Counted from the stretch's first letter, positions 36,144-45,204 are shown. The stretch: DNA of 64,000 nt from JBJGXI01 sp045635475 (GCF_045635475.1 NZ_JBJGXI010000004.1:62001-126000), one strand, 5' to 3'. Made by a program: numbers and translations. The notes: generated by a model from the letters alone, not told the origin.

Positions 36144-37022
36144 TTATAATGAAAGATTTTTGTGGTTTTTAACCATATCAGTTAGTGACGATTCTTCACC
36201 AATTAGATTTTTTAAATCATTGGATGTTTTCGCTGTTTCGCCTTCAGAAATTGCCTGATAAGTGGAAGCTGAGAATGCTGCAACGCCTTCAGGAAGTCCG
36301 ATACTCGTTAACAATTTAACTTGTTCTTCATAACTAACGACAGTATGTTTCACATTTTTGCCGGTAACTTTTGTGACCACCTCTGCTAATTCGTCAAAGC
36401 TCCATGTTGTAGAGGATACAAAATTATATGTTTTATTTTCGTGCCCTTCTGATGCAAGAATTGCGGCTGTACCTTTTGCTAAATCAGCTCGATTAACCGT
36501 GTTGATCCGACCTGCTCCAGCATTGGTAACGATTGCGCCATTTTCAATAGAAGCAGCTAAATCTTTGTTAATAAATACTTCTGAATATAGCGAGTTTCTA
36601 ATAAATGTATAAGGGGTACCTGACACACGGATGGCGTATTCTGTGTTTAAGTGTAGCAATGCCAAAGGTATTTGCGATTCTTCCGCGAAAGCATAGCTTG
36701 TATATGCGATATGTTTTACACCTGCATCGCGCCCTGCTTTAACGACATTTGCATGCTGAACAATTCGTTCTGTGTCATCAAAGCTGGAACTTGAAATAAA
36801 TAGTAATTTTGATGCGCCAGCGAAGGCTTCTGGTAGTGATTCAGGGTTATCATAATCCCCGTATCGAATCTCGATTCCTAAGTCAGCGTATTGCTGCTTA
36901 GCTTTGTCTGTGTTTCGTGCAACAGCGACGATATCTTGTGCAGGGATTTTTTCATTCTCAAGCAGGTTGTTAATGATTAATCCTCCTAATTGACCTGTAG
37001 CACCTGTAATAATAATAGACAT
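36144..37022 (-). CDS. NmrA-like NAD(P)H:quinone oxidoreductase (QorB-type SDR)
   Basis: 292 residues. N-terminal Rossmann motif TGATGQLGG, then AVARNTDKAKQ and IRYGDYDNPESLPEAFAGASKLLFISSS, as in the QorB/YtfG atypical short-chain dehydrogenases that reduce quinones with NADPH. ATG 37022 is chosen because AAGGAAGG stands 6 nt upstream on the minus strand; the longer frame from 37070 adds a basic leader ahead of the Rossmann strand. It is divergent from a MarR regulator with an 87-nt spacer holding an ACCTTAAAGGT palindrome, so redox- or drug-responsive repression is likely (inference). Confidence 0.9.
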   Translation of the reverse strand: MSIIITGATGQLGGLIINNLLENEKIPAQDIVAVARNTDKAKQQYADLGIEIRYGDYDNPESLPEAFAGASKLLFISSSSFDDTERIVQHANVVKAGRDAGVKHIAYTSYAFAEESQIPLALLHLNTEYAIRVSGTPYTFIRNSLYSEVFINKDLAASIENGAIVTNAGAGRINTVNRADLAKGTAAILASEGHENKTYNFVSSTTWSFDELAEVVTKVTGKNVKHTVVSYEEQVKLLTSIGLPEGVAAFSASTYQAISEGETAKTSNDLKNLIGEESSLTDMVKNHKNLSL

Positions 37023-37072
37023 GTAAATCCTTCCTTTCTGCTTTTTCTTTACTATTTGTGAAAAAAACATTA

Positions 37073-37083
37073 ACCTTAAAGGT
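37073..37083. promoter_or_regulatory. Candidate MarR operator
   Basis: ACCTT-A-AAGGT, a perfect odd palindrome centred in the divergent spacer between the QorB-type gene and the MarR gene, the usual position of a MarR autoregulatory operator. Confidence 0.45.
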
Positions 37084-37109
37084 GATTAGCTTATAAAGGT
37101 GTGTGAGCA

Positions 37110-37544
37110 GTGAAATTATCATGGAATGACTATATTAGCATCAAACTACACAAAACTGATTTGAAACTAACCAGCTACATGAAAGCCCAACTTGAACCAT
37201 TTAACCTTGCACCAGAACAGAGTTTAATTATGCTGTTACTTTGGGAAGAAGATGGTTTAACCCAATACCAATTAGCTAAACACCTGAATAAAGACAAAAC
37301 AAATATCGCAAGAATGTGCGCTAACCTAGAGAGAAAAGGGTTCATTTATCGTGTCAATTGTAAAGATGACCGACGTTCCATCAAGCTATTTCTCACTCCT
37401 TTAGGAAAACAATCAAAGGAAAGAATTATCCCGATTACGGAAAAATTCAATGACATAGTCTGTGAAAATCTAACATCAGATGAAATAAATCAACTGGAAC
37501 ATCTTTTAACAAAAATCAACGATAATGTAGAAAAATACAGTTAA
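37110..37544 (+). CDS. MarR family transcriptional regulator
   Basis: 144 residues with a central winged helix-turn-helix (GLTQYQLAKHLNKDKTNIARMCANLERKGFIYR, then the wing CKDDRRSIKLFLTPLGKQ) and flanking dimerisation helices. MarR dimers repress efflux or reductase genes and release on ligand or oxidant binding. The start is GTG 37110; no ATG upstream. It is divergently arranged with the QorB-type reductase, the likely target. It carries few cysteines (in RMCANL, VNCKDD and IVCENL), which could allow thiol sensing. Confidence 0.9.
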   Translation: MKLSWNDYISIKLHKTDLKLTSYMKAQLEPFNLAPEQSLIMLLLWEEDGLTQYQLAKHLNKDKTNIARMCANLERKGFIYRVNCKDDRRSIKLFLTPLGKQSKERIIPITEKFNDIVCENLTSDEINQLEHLLTKINDNVEKYS

Positions 37545-37728
37545 CACACTAATCAAGGATAAATAGTTGCTATAGCAACAAAGTTAAACGATAACAAACA
37601 AAAAGTAAAGTAACTCGCTTGCAGGATGAGGAGTAAGCATACTTACTTTTCATTGGAACGATTAATCAGTAAAATAATAAACTAGGAACAGGGTAAGGTA
37701 TGAGCACAGTTTTTCAAAAGGAAAAGGG

Positions 37729-38607
37729 ATGACAATGGAGATCATACATGTAACAGATAAACTAGCAGCAGACACAGCATTATTAACCCTCGTGGTTGGG
37801 GAATTTGACGGTGTGCATAAAGGACATGAAGTACTGTTGCAAACGGCAAGAAATAAAACAGATCAAGCGCATGAAAAGTTAGCGGCTGTGATTTTTTCTC
37901 GAAATGAAAATAAGCTCATCTCTGATCAAGATAAGTTGAACAGACTAAAGCAGTATGGTGTTGACAGGGTGTACCTCTTTGATAGTAAAACTACTGAAGC
38001 TTTTATGTTGGAACAGGTTGCTTCATTAAATATAAAGCGAGTCGTAATTGGAGAAAAACAATCAGCAAATACGAAATCGCTTATTGATTTTTGTAAACAA
38101 ATGAACATAGACATAATCGAGATATCGTCTGTAACAGAAAATGGAAAAGCAATCAGTACTAGTGGCATTCGAAAATTAATTGGCGAAGGATTTATGGAAC
38201 CAGTTCACGTGCTGTTAGGTCGTCCGTTTACACTTACTGGAACCGTCATTCATGGAGAAAAGGTGGGGCGCCAACTAGGGTTTCCAACGATTAACCTTGG
38301 TGGGGTGGACGATTTCGTGCAGCCAAAGCCCGGCGTTTACCTTGGCGTAGCAGGGATCCATGAAGATGATGTTATTACTGCCTATTGGCATGTATTAATA
38401 AGTGCTGGCTACCGGCCCACGGTAAATGGCAAAGGTTACTTAGTTGAAGCTCATTTGTTAAACTTTAGTGGTGACTTATATGGTAAAACGGTATCTGTTT
38501 CTTTTCTCCGTTATATGAGAGGTGAAATAAAATTTACCGATCTTAATGCCCTAGTGCAACAAATGGATCAAGATAAATTGGATGCACAGAAACTGATTGG
38601 AATGTAA
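37729..38607 (+). CDS. RibF-like riboflavin kinase / FAD synthetase paralogue
   Basis: 292 residues. The N-terminal nucleotidyltransferase half has GEFDGVHKGHEVLL (normally GxFDGVHxGH) and a variant of the second motif, STSGIRKLIGEG. The C-terminal flavokinase half has GEKVGRQLGFPTINL and YGKTVSVSFLRYMRGEIKF. RibF makes FMN then FAD. This copy is shorter and more diverged than housekeeping RibF and is not next to translation genes such as truB or rpsO. It stands 48 nt before an FMN reductase gene, suggesting a dedicated flavin supply. A regulatory role such as that of RibR is another possibility. ATG 37729 and ATG 37735 both have purine-rich sites upstream. Confidence 0.85.
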   Translation: MTMEIIHVTDKLAADTALLTLVVGEFDGVHKGHEVLLQTARNKTDQAHEKLAAVIFSRNENKLISDQDKLNRLKQYGVDRVYLFDSKTTEAFMLEQVASLNIKRVVIGEKQSANTKSLIDFCKQMNIDIIEISSVTENGKAISTSGIRKLIGEGFMEPVHVLLGRPFTLTGTVIHGEKVGRQLGFPTINLGGVDDFVQPKPGVYLGVAGIHEDDVITAYWHVLISAGYRPTVNGKGYLVEAHLLNFSGDLYGKTVSVSFLRYMRGEIKFTDLNALVQQMDQDKLDAQKLIGM

Positions 38608-38655
38608 GTTCCTCTAAGGAGTAGGAATTTGTCCATAAATAAGGAGGGAGCAACA

Positions 38656-39189
38656 GTGAAACTTGTAGGAATTGCGGGTTCATTAGCTAGCTGGAAGACG
38701 AATGTAGCCGTTCATACAGTATTGACAGAAGCGAGAAGGCTTGACTCAACTGTAGAAACGGAATTGATTGATTTAAGAGATTTTGAAGTAGAATTTGCAA
38801 ATGGAAATCCGTTGGCGTATTTCAATCAAGATACATTTAATGTTGTTAACAAGGTGATGTTAGCCGATGCATTAGTATTCGGTACGCCGATTTATCAAGC
38901 ATCAATCACAGGAGCTTTGAAGAATTTACTCGATCATTTAGAGCCTGATGCATTTAAAGGTAAGGTAACGGGAATGATTACAACCGGCGCAGTGGAGAAG
39001 CACTTTCTTGTGGCCGAGTATCAATTAAAACCAATCCTTTCTTATTTAAAAGGACTTGTACCAACCGGGAATGCTTTCATTCATAATGATTCTTATAATG
39101 ATGAAAATGAAATTATAGATCGAGATGCATTTGAGCGCATGCATAAACTTGCTGCTGAAGTGATTCAATTGCAGAAAAGTTTAGGTTAA
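38656..39189 (+). CDS. NADPH-dependent FMN reductase family flavoprotein
   Basis: 177 residues of flavodoxin-like fold: the phosphate loop GIAGSLASWKTN, then ADALVFGTPIYQASITGALKNLLDHL (FMN isoalloxazine contacts), as in SsuE/azoreductase-type enzymes. It reduces FMN, or uses bound FMN to reduce quinones or azo compounds. GTG 38656 is selected because AAGGAGG (38641-38647) lies 8 nt before it; the TTG at 38629 has no site. It follows the RibF-like gene in an apparent operon. Confidence 0.88.
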   Translation: MKLVGIAGSLASWKTNVAVHTVLTEARRLDSTVETELIDLRDFEVEFANGNPLAYFNQDTFNVVNKVMLADALVFGTPIYQASITGALKNLLDHLEPDAFKGKVTGMITTGAVEKHFLVAEYQLKPILSYLKGLVPTGNAFIHNDSYNDENEIIDRDAFERMHKLAAEVIQLQKSLG

Positions 39190-39221
39190 AAGTAGAAAAT
39201 TATGGGACCATAAAATAAATA

Positions 39222-39259
39222 ACCATCTGTCCTATCATAGACTCGGATAGGGCAGATGG
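39222..39259 (+). terminator. Hairpin after FMN reductase
   Basis: ACCATCTGTCCTATC pairs with GATAGGGCAGATGG around a 9-nt loop. It lacks a strong U-run. Confidence 0.5.
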
Positions 39260-39297
39260 AAGTTATGTGAGTTTAGCTTTGTCGTTATAAAAAAACA

Positions 39298-39570
39298 CTA
39301 ACAAATAGAAACCTCGCCTTTTATAATCTCACCATTCTGGTCATCAACATGTTCTGTTCCACTTTCACAGTTTTCTTCATTCTCCCATTCAATTATGTAT
39401 TTACCCCTTTTGTGACTCACTTCACTAATCTTGACCACTCCAATTTCTCCAGCGTGACGATTCAAAATAATTTCTTCTGCTTGTTCTTGAGAGATTTTAG
39501 GTGCTGGCTGATTACAAGCACCTAAAGTCAAACTTACAGCTACTAATACCACTATTAGTATTTTTTTCAT
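39298..39570 (-). CDS. Small PepSY-like lipoprotein
   Basis: 90 residues. Lipoprotein signal (MKKILIVVLVAVSLTLGAC, Cys at residue 19), then a single PepSY-like domain (SQEQAEEIILNRHAGEIGVVKISEV ... YIIEWENE ... VDDQNGEII). PepSY units are thought to inhibit or chaperone secreted proteases. ATG 39570 is chosen because GGAGGA precedes it on the minus strand. Downstream of a second secreted protein gene in the same direction, with 50 nt between. Confidence 0.8.
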   Translation of the reverse strand: MKKILIVVLVAVSLTLGACNQPAPKISQEQAEEIILNRHAGEIGVVKISEVSHKRGKYIIEWENEENCESGTEHVDDQNGEIIKGEVSIC

Positions 39571-39620
39571 AGGTTCTGTCCTCCAATATGATGTGCATTC
39601 TTTCGGATAACGCCATAAAA

Positions 39621-40064
39621 TCATTTCTTCCTATTATAAGACAGCTTGATTGCAACTACAGTGAGCCCAACTAAAATGATCGCCCCTGCAGCGAGAAGTA
39701 TCTTTATAATCTGAGTTGGATTTGTCTTTTCTCCAACATGTTCTCCTCTTCGGATCGCTTTTCTATATTCTCCATCTGAAACTTCAACGGCAATCGCTTC
39801 ATTTGTGTTTATACCTTTAATTGAATAGTATTCGGTGCCGCGTTCATATGCATTGGAGAAGTTGCCAGTATAACTTTCCATATCGGAATAAACAGTTACC
39901 TGCCCAATCTTCTTATCAATATCCGTTACATACTCATCGGTTACTTCATAGATGTAACCATCCCAAACAACAAATATATACGCCCATGAAGTGGCTAATG
40001 ATTTGCTAGGGAACAGAAAAGCAATCAACAAAGCTAATAACAGAAATATGCTGATTTTCTTCAC
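39621..40064 (-). CDS. Secreted/membrane-anchored hypothetical protein
   Basis: 147 residues with a cleavable-type signal peptide (MKKISIFLLLALLIAFLFPSKSLA), an extracellular ~85-residue domain with Trp/Tyr-rich start (SWAYIFVVWDGYIYEVTDEYV), and a C-terminal membrane helix (IIKILLAAGAIILVGLTVVAIKL) with a basic tail (YNRKK). This is the topology of small Bacillus envelope proteins of unknown role. GAAAGG lies upstream on the minus strand. It is co-oriented with the PepSY-like lipoprotein gene. Confidence 0.75.
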   Translation of the reverse strand: MKKISIFLLLALLIAFLFPSKSLATSWAYIFVVWDGYIYEVTDEYVTDIDKKIGQVTVYSDMESYTGNFSNAYERGTEYYSIKGINTNEAIAVEVSDGEYRKAIRRGEHVGEKTNPTQIIKILLAAGAIILVGLTVVAIKLSYNRKK

Positions 40065-40281
40065 ACCATCACAACCTTTCGAGTTAAACTCGGGTTTTAA
40101 GATGAATCCAACATCACTTTTCTTTATTGCCTTCAGGATAAGTTAATTTTACATCGACGATCTATTACTTTTTAGACGTAACTATTTTTGAAAAGTCACA
40201 ATTTTTCATTTCTTAGTAGACAAATCTAGCTATAGTTGTAAAATTTAAATTAAGAGTTTAAAAGAAGGAGGAGTGTGAGTT

Positions 40282-40716
40282 ATGTCAAAGCATCACTTGT
40301 TTACGAGAGTTGGTTACAACTATATCCCAACAACTGCTATTGATGAATCGATTAATTGGTACAAGGAAAATTTAGGTCTAAAGTTTATTAACAAGTTCCA
40401 GGACAGAGGATCACACATCGCCGTATTTCATTATCCACATCAGCATGCGATTGCTACTGTACTAATTGAAACGACGGACAAAGCGCCTTTTGAACTTCTT
40501 CGTAATGGACAGCCATTTCCAGTAATGGCTTTGAATTGTGTGGATATTGATTATACACATCAGCAAATGAAGGAAAAAGGTATTAAAGTGGATACGATCA
40601 AGCCACTTGGTAATGGAGAGGCTAAATATTTTTATTTTAGAGACAACCAAGGTAATTTGTTGGAAGCTGCTTGGTCTATTTGGGATACAAAGGATGATAT
40701 AAAGGAAGATTTTTAA
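40282..40716 (+). CDS. VOC family (glyoxalase-like) protein
   Basis: 144 residues, one VOC module. It begins RVGYNYIPTTAIDESINWYKENLGLKF and ends YFYFRDNQGNLLEAAWSIWD, with Glu in the usual last metal-ligand position. Likely a small metal-dependent enzyme or ligand-binding protein; substrate unknown. AAGGAGGAG precedes ATG 40282. Not closely similar to the VOC gene at 1653. Confidence 0.85.
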   Translation: MSKHHLFTRVGYNYIPTTAIDESINWYKENLGLKFINKFQDRGSHIAVFHYPHQHAIATVLIETTDKAPFELLRNGQPFPVMALNCVDIDYTHQQMKEKGIKVDTIKPLGNGEAKYFYFRDNQGNLLEAAWSIWDTKDDIKEDF

Positions 40717-40954
40717 TCTGGGGAGAAGATGGTTAGGATCTATGTTGCCCACATGATTCCTGTAATTATGTGTTCCGCACCGATAATGAGAATAAAGGAA
40801 TATCATCTAAGAAGGACGAATAAATTAAAGTGAGTCTATGTGGGTAATATGTTAGTCAGTTTCTTATATAACATTCCAACGTGGGAATGTAGTCTATTTA
40901 CATGCACCTTTGTAGACATGGATGAGGTTCAAAAAATTCTAGGAGGGAAATTAA

Positions 40955-42019
40955 ATGCACATAACCGAAAAAAGTGTGAAAACCAATCGTTTAACTTTGT
41001 CTTATTTAGAGGCCGGAAACCAAGAAAATCCAACTTTGTTCTTCATCCATGGAAATGTATCATCAAATCTATTTTGGGACGAAATTTTGGAAGCGTTTTC
41101 TTATGGTTATCATGTAATTGCTCCAGATTTAAGAGGGTACGGAAAAACAGAAAAATTAGAGGTCGATGCGACAAGAGGATTACGTGATTGGAGCGACGAT
41201 CTAAGGGCGTTTAAGGATACACTAGGTATCTTGGACAAGATTCATCTTGTCGGTTGGTCGTTAGGCGGCTCTGTCATTATGCAATATGCCATTGATTACC
41301 CTGAAGATGTTGCATCATTAATTATGGAGAGTCCGATGTCACCGTTTGGCTTTGGCGGCACGAAAGATGAAATTGGAACACCTTGCTACGCTAATTATGC
41401 TGGTTCAGGTGGAGGGACTGCTAATTCAGATTTCGTCAAACGATTGCAGGAGCAAGATATGACCGAGGAAGATCCAAACAGTCCGAAAATGGTCATGAAT
41501 CAGTTTTATTTCAAAGCCCCTTTCCGGGTAGACATAGCAAGAGAAGCAAAGTTCGTTCAAGGGATGTTATCCATTGGTACGGGAGACGGACTTTATCCGG
41601 GGGCTATGCAAACATGTGAAGAGTGGCCGGGTGTTGCGCCAGGGGAAATCGGGATTAATAATGCAATTTCTCCGAAGTTCGTTAATTTAATGGAATTCGC
41701 AAACATTAATGAAAAAATTCCTGTACTTTGGATTCGCGGGGAAGATGATTTAATAGTTTCAGATCATTCATTTCTGGACTTTGGATTTTTAGGAAAATCA
41801 GGCTATGTACCGGGGTGGCCAGGTGAAGACGTTGTACCACCGCAACCAATGGTGTCACAAATGCGCTATGTACTAGAAACATATAAACGCAATGGCGGTC
41901 AATACGATGAGGTCGTTATGAAGGATACGGGGCATACACCACATATTGAACAAGCGCAGTTGTTTGAAGAAAAGGTAGTCTCATTTCTGAAGAGGATATC
42001 GAAGCCGGTTAGTAGGTAA
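40955..42019 (+). CDS. Alpha/beta hydrolase
   Basis: 354 residues. The oxyanion region FFIHGNVSSNLFWDE, the nucleophile elbow GWSLGG (Ser), an acid in the WIRGEDDLIVSD segment, and the catalytic His in DTGHTPHIEQ form a complete triad. A large cap domain (~residues 130-260, with TPCYANYAGSGGGTANSD) makes it longer than the common 270-residue members. The substrate is unknown; epoxide, ester or C-C bond hydrolysis are options. AGGAGGG precedes ATG 40955. The 40717-40954 leader holds a CATTCC/GGGAATG hairpin. Confidence 0.88.
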   Translation: MHITEKSVKTNRLTLSYLEAGNQENPTLFFIHGNVSSNLFWDEILEAFSYGYHVIAPDLRGYGKTEKLEVDATRGLRDWSDDLRAFKDTLGILDKIHLVGWSLGGSVIMQYAIDYPEDVASLIMESPMSPFGFGGTKDEIGTPCYANYAGSGGGTANSDFVKRLQEQDMTEEDPNSPKMVMNQFYFKAPFRVDIAREAKFVQGMLSIGTGDGLYPGAMQTCEEWPGVAPGEIGINNAISPKFVNLMEFANINEKIPVLWIRGEDDLIVSDHSFLDFGFLGKSGYVPGWPGEDVVPPQPMVSQMRYVLETYKRNGGQYDEVVMKDTGHTPHIEQAQLFEEKVVSFLKRISKPVSR

Positions 42020-42165
42020 TCATTGATCGGCGAGGAGAGTATTTCTAAAGTTCTTTCCTCTGCATTCTATTTCATTTTATCCCCTAATATTTTCTTGTGC
42101 TTTCATTCGCCTAACATTATGATAAAAAAGAAGTAAGAATTATTAAAAATTAGCGAGGTGACGCG

Positions 42166-42444
42166 TTGAAACCGTATTTGATCATTAGCCAAGTGTTGTA
42201 TCTCCTATCCCTTCTTCCATGGTTTGTCATTTGGGGCTTGTCCTTTATGAGCTTTGATGGTGGTATCAATTTTTATAACTCTGCATTTGTACTAATCATT
42301 TCCTTGTATCCTGTTGCCATCATTACCTGTTCAATCTTGGGGTGGGTACTTCATAAGAAAAAGCAGCGAGCTGCGTTTATTGTTAATTTGGTCCCTACGT
42401 TATGGGTGATCAGTTTCCTTGCATTCATGTTCATTAATATTTAA
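42166..42444 (+). CDS. Small membrane protein, unknown function
   Basis: 92 residues, three hydrophobic helices (ISQVLYLLSLLPWFVIWGLSFMSF, NSAFVLIISLYPVAIITCSILGWVL, AAFIVNLVPTLWVISFLAFMFI) with a KKKQR loop. The family is not recognised. The start is TTG 42166, with GCGAGGTGA 6-13 nt upstream. A perfect palindromic terminator follows. Confidence 0.65.
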   Translation: MKPYLIISQVLYLLSLLPWFVIWGLSFMSFDGGINFYNSAFVLIISLYPVAIITCSILGWVLHKKKQRAAFIVNLVPTLWVISFLAFMFINI

Positions 42445-42460
42445 TCGATTGTTACTGAAA

Positions 42461-42486
42461 GACGTACCGGATCCGGTACGTCTGTC
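42461..42486 (+). terminator. Palindromic terminator
   Basis: GACGTACCGGA / TCCGGTACGTC, an 11-bp perfect inverted repeat with no loop bases, followed by TGTCTT. Confidence 0.55.
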
Positions 42487-42553
42487 TTGCTTGCAAAAAT
42501 TGTTGATGATAACCTAAACAAAAATTGACATGGAAGATAAAAGGGTGGAGTGT

Positions 42554-43594
42554 ATGATACAGGTATATACGGATTTGATTCAATTCAGAGGAAATCATTA
42601 CGATTTTGGATATATGCAAGGAGAGCTGTTAAGAGAATCCCCGATTTTACCTAATCGTGAAAAGCAGTTGGCGTCGAAAAGAAAACGTCATTTTAATATA
42701 GATGAGCAGGAAGCAATTGATATTCTAGCTAAGTTTATCCCAGGCATGCTTGATGAGCTAGAGGGGTTAGCGGATGCGCTAAACTGGAAAATGAAAGATG
42801 CACTTCGGGAGTTTGGTGGCTATTATATCGATTATGACAGAAGCGGCTGTTCCATTTTAACGGGTACGCCATTTATGATTCGGAATTATGATAGTCATCC
42901 TGGTGCTTATGAAGGGCGATATGTGCTATATCAGCCAACTGATTCTGGCTATGCAACGATCGGCCCATCGATGCAAATCACCGGACGAATTGATGGGATG
43001 AATGAAAAAGGATTGGCGATGGGATATAACTTTATTAATCGAGTCGGTTCAGGAGACGGGTTTATTTGTAACATCATTGGACGGATGATTCTTGAAACAT
43101 GTGCCAATGTAGAAGAAGCGATTATGCTATTAAAAGAAATCCCTCATCGAACGTCGTTCAGCTATGTGTTACTTGATCCGAACGGTGAGACATATGTAGT
43201 AGAAGCCTCACCAAGATCAGTTGTAGCCAGAAAATCAAAGCTTAGCACGAACCATTTTGAACTACTAACAGAAGAAAATCGCTACAGGATGGATGATTCG
43301 TTGCGCAGACAACAGCTGTTAGAAGCAAATTCAAATAATAAGGACGATGTGTATCAAGCATTCCGAATGTTAAACGATCCGGAAAAAGAGGTGTTCTCAA
43401 GTAAATACGGGGCATGGTCAGGAACGTTGCATACCGCTGCCTATATTCCAGGGGAGAAAAAAGCGTGGTTTGCCATTGGTGGAAATCGTATGCCAATTAT
43501 CTTTGATTTTAATAAGTTTTTAGAAGGTGAAAAGATACCAATTAAGAAAATTAAAGGTGTGCTTGATTATGATATTCCGTTTATTAATATGTAA
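42554..43594 (+). CDS. C45-family autoproteolytic acyltransferase/hydrolase (Ntn type)
   Basis: 346 residues related to acyl-CoA:6-aminopenicillanate acyltransferase. A ~98-residue propeptide (with RGNHYDFGYMQGELL) precedes Cys99 in GCSILTGTPFMIRNYD, the expected self-cleavage site that exposes the N-terminal Cys nucleophile. Later motifs GMNEKGLAMGYNF, TCANVEEAIMLLKEIPHRTSFSYVLLDPNG and SSKYGAWSGTLHTAAY match the family. Bacterial members cleave amides of unknown physiological substrates. The start at ATG 42554 follows GGTGGAG; ATG 42530 would add 8 residues but has no ribosome site. A short MITE copy begins 2 nt after the stop. Confidence 0.85.
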   Translation: MIQVYTDLIQFRGNHYDFGYMQGELLRESPILPNREKQLASKRKRHFNIDEQEAIDILAKFIPGMLDELEGLADALNWKMKDALREFGGYYIDYDRSGCSILTGTPFMIRNYDSHPGAYEGRYVLYQPTDSGYATIGPSMQITGRIDGMNEKGLAMGYNFINRVGSGDGFICNIIGRMILETCANVEEAIMLLKEIPHRTSFSYVLLDPNGETYVVEASPRSVVARKSKLSTNHFELLTEENRYRMDDSLRRQQLLEANSNNKDDVYQAFRMLNDPEKEVFSSKYGAWSGTLHTAAYIPGEKKAWFAIGGNRMPIIFDFNKFLEGEKIPIKKIKGVLDYDIPFINM

Positions 43595-43595
43595 G

Positions 43596-43680
43596 TGAGT
43601 AAATTTCATAATATCCTTGGATAGCAATTCACATTCATGGGGATATGAATTGCTGAAAATCAGTATTATGAAATGGACTA
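43596..43680. repeat. Short diverged copy of the MITE-like element
   Basis: Left end TGAGTAAATTTCATAAT and right end GCTGAAAATCAGTATTATG followed by AAATGGACTA match the termini of the 117-bp element (copies at 2757 and 55492), with a different, smaller palindromic middle (AGCAATTCA...TGAATTGCT). Length 85 bp. Confidence 0.65.
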
Positions 43681-43769
43681 TCAAGCATAAAAATTGACCA
43701 GATGTAAACCATATTCTACTCTTGTTTGGATGAAACTAATTTTATGTAAATAACGAAAGGAAGATATAC

Positions 43770-44489
43770 ATGGGACAAGTTATTACAGGGAAAACAGCGC
43801 TAATCACTGGAGCTGGAAAAGGTATTGGAAAAGCAACTGCAATTGCATTAGCGAAAGAAGGTGTCCATGTTGGTCTATTAGCACGAACCTTATCAGATTT
43901 ACAGCAAGTAGCTGCTGAAATTGAACCATTAGGTGTGAAAGTTGCTTATGCAACAGTTGATGTTTCCTCACTAGAACAAGTAGAACAAGCAGTAGCTCAG
44001 GTTACAGAACATCTTGGAACGATCGATATTTTAATTAATAACGCTGGAACGGCCAAGTTTGGCGGATTTCTTGATTTGACTCCCGCCGAGTGGAAAAATA
44101 TTATCGATGTCAATTTGATGGGCGTTTATTATGTAACACGAGCCGTGCTTCCGCAGTTAATTGATAAAAACAGTGGAGATATTATCAATATCTCATCAAC
44201 AGCTGGCCAAAAAGGTGCGCCGGTGACGAGTGCATATAGCTCATCCAAATTTGGCGTACTTGGCTTAACCGAGTCACTAGCACTTGAGGTTCGAAAGCAC
44301 AACATACGCGTATCGGCTCTTACACCAAGCACAGTTGCTACGGAATTAGCTATTGCTAATAAATTAACCGACGGTAATCCTGACAAAGTCATGCAGCCAG
44401 AGGATTTAGCTGAACAAATTGTTGCCCAGCTCAAACTACACCCACGTGTATTCGTTAAATCAGCAGGACTGTGGTCAACAAATCCGTAA
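43770..44489 (+). CDS. Short-chain dehydrogenase/reductase (FabG-like)
   Basis: 239 residues of classical SDR fold: cofactor motif TGAGKGIGKA, NNAG at residues ~90-93, the catalytic Ser in NISSTAG, and YSSSKFG (Tyr/Lys). It closely resembles Bacillus YwfD/FabG-like 3-oxoacyl reductases used for many ketones. GAAAGGAAG precedes ATG 43770. Its own terminator follows before the Nudix gene, so it is likely a single-gene unit. Confidence 0.92.
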   Translation: MGQVITGKTALITGAGKGIGKATAIALAKEGVHVGLLARTLSDLQQVAAEIEPLGVKVAYATVDVSSLEQVEQAVAQVTEHLGTIDILINNAGTAKFGGFLDLTPAEWKNIIDVNLMGVYYVTRAVLPQLIDKNSGDIINISSTAGQKGAPVTSAYSSSKFGVLGLTESLALEVRKHNIRVSALTPSTVATELAIANKLTDGNPDKVMQPEDLAEQIVAQLKLHPRVFVKSAGLWSTNP

Positions 44490-44504
44490 GAATTTTTTTC
44501 ATGT

Positions 44505-44535
44505 GTCAGGTACGAATCGTACCTGACCATTTTTA
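44505..44535 (+). terminator. Terminator after SDR gene
   Basis: GTCAGGTACG / CGTACCTGAC with a 3-nt loop, followed by CATTTTTATTTT. Confidence 0.8.
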
Positions 44536-44557
44536 TTTTATCAGAGGGGGAAAATTG

Positions 44558-45046
44558 ATGGAGCTATGGGATGTATATGATAAAGATAGGAACAAAACGA
44601 ATAAACAGCATAAGCGTGGTACACCTTTACCTGAAGGAGATTATCATATTGTCGTCCATGTTTGGATTATGAATAGTGACGGTCAAATATTGATTACTAA
44701 ACGACATCCTGATAAGCCACATCCTAATCTATGGGAATGTCCGGGTGGTTCCGTTTTAGCTGGTGAAGATAGTCTTGATGGTGCAATAAGGGAAGTAAAC
44801 GAAGAAATCGGTATTACTTTGTCTAAATTAAATGGGCGATTAATTAAAAGTGAGCGACGTGATCAGTATCATGATTTTTATGATGTGTGGCTTTTTCAAC
44901 AAAGCTTTAATCTAAGTGAAACGCTTCTCCAACAAGAAGAAGTCACCGACATCAAGTGGGTAACAAAAGCAGAACTTGACAAGCTACATGAGGCTTGTGG
45001 TTTAGTTTCAACGCTTAGTTACTATAATATAATCTTTCCGTTCTAA
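44558..45046 (+). CDS. Nudix hydrolase
   Basis: 162 residues. The Nudix box is GGSVLAGEDSLDGAIREVNEEIGI (G-x5-E-x7-REVxEExGI), complete with the metal-binding glutamates. The N-terminal MELWDVYDKDRNKT and VVHVWIMNSDGQILITKRHP segments match the YfcD/isopentenyl-isomerase-like Nudix group that hydrolyses nucleoside diphosphate derivatives. ATG 44558 follows GAGGGGG; the longer open frame to 44471 reads back through the terminator and is unlikely. Confidence 0.9.
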   Translation: MELWDVYDKDRNKTNKQHKRGTPLPEGDYHIVVHVWIMNSDGQILITKRHPDKPHPNLWECPGGSVLAGEDSLDGAIREVNEEIGITLSKLNGRLIKSERRDQYHDFYDVWLFQQSFNLSETLLQQEEVTDIKWVTKAELDKLHEACGLVSTLSYYNIIFPF

Positions 45047-45204
45047 AGTGTTATTTGTCATCTTTTATCATCGTAAATCTTACCAATTCCTTGAGTCTTC
45101 TAAACATTGAAATCCAATCAAATTTTTCCATATGATACGCTCAGATTTGTTACCTTATGATAAAATAGTAGTAATAATGGAAAATTATTCAAGGGGAGAT
45201 TGTA

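Noticed and set aside
37545..37728. FMN riboswitch upstream of the RibF-like gene
   Set aside because: The 184-bp leader lacks the conserved RFN-element helices and reads as plain AT-rich DNA.
40840..41187. Open frame of 115 codons overlapping the start of the alpha/beta hydrolase
   Set aside because: It runs in a different frame across a gene with a complete catalytic triad and strong ribosome site; it has no recognisable domain.
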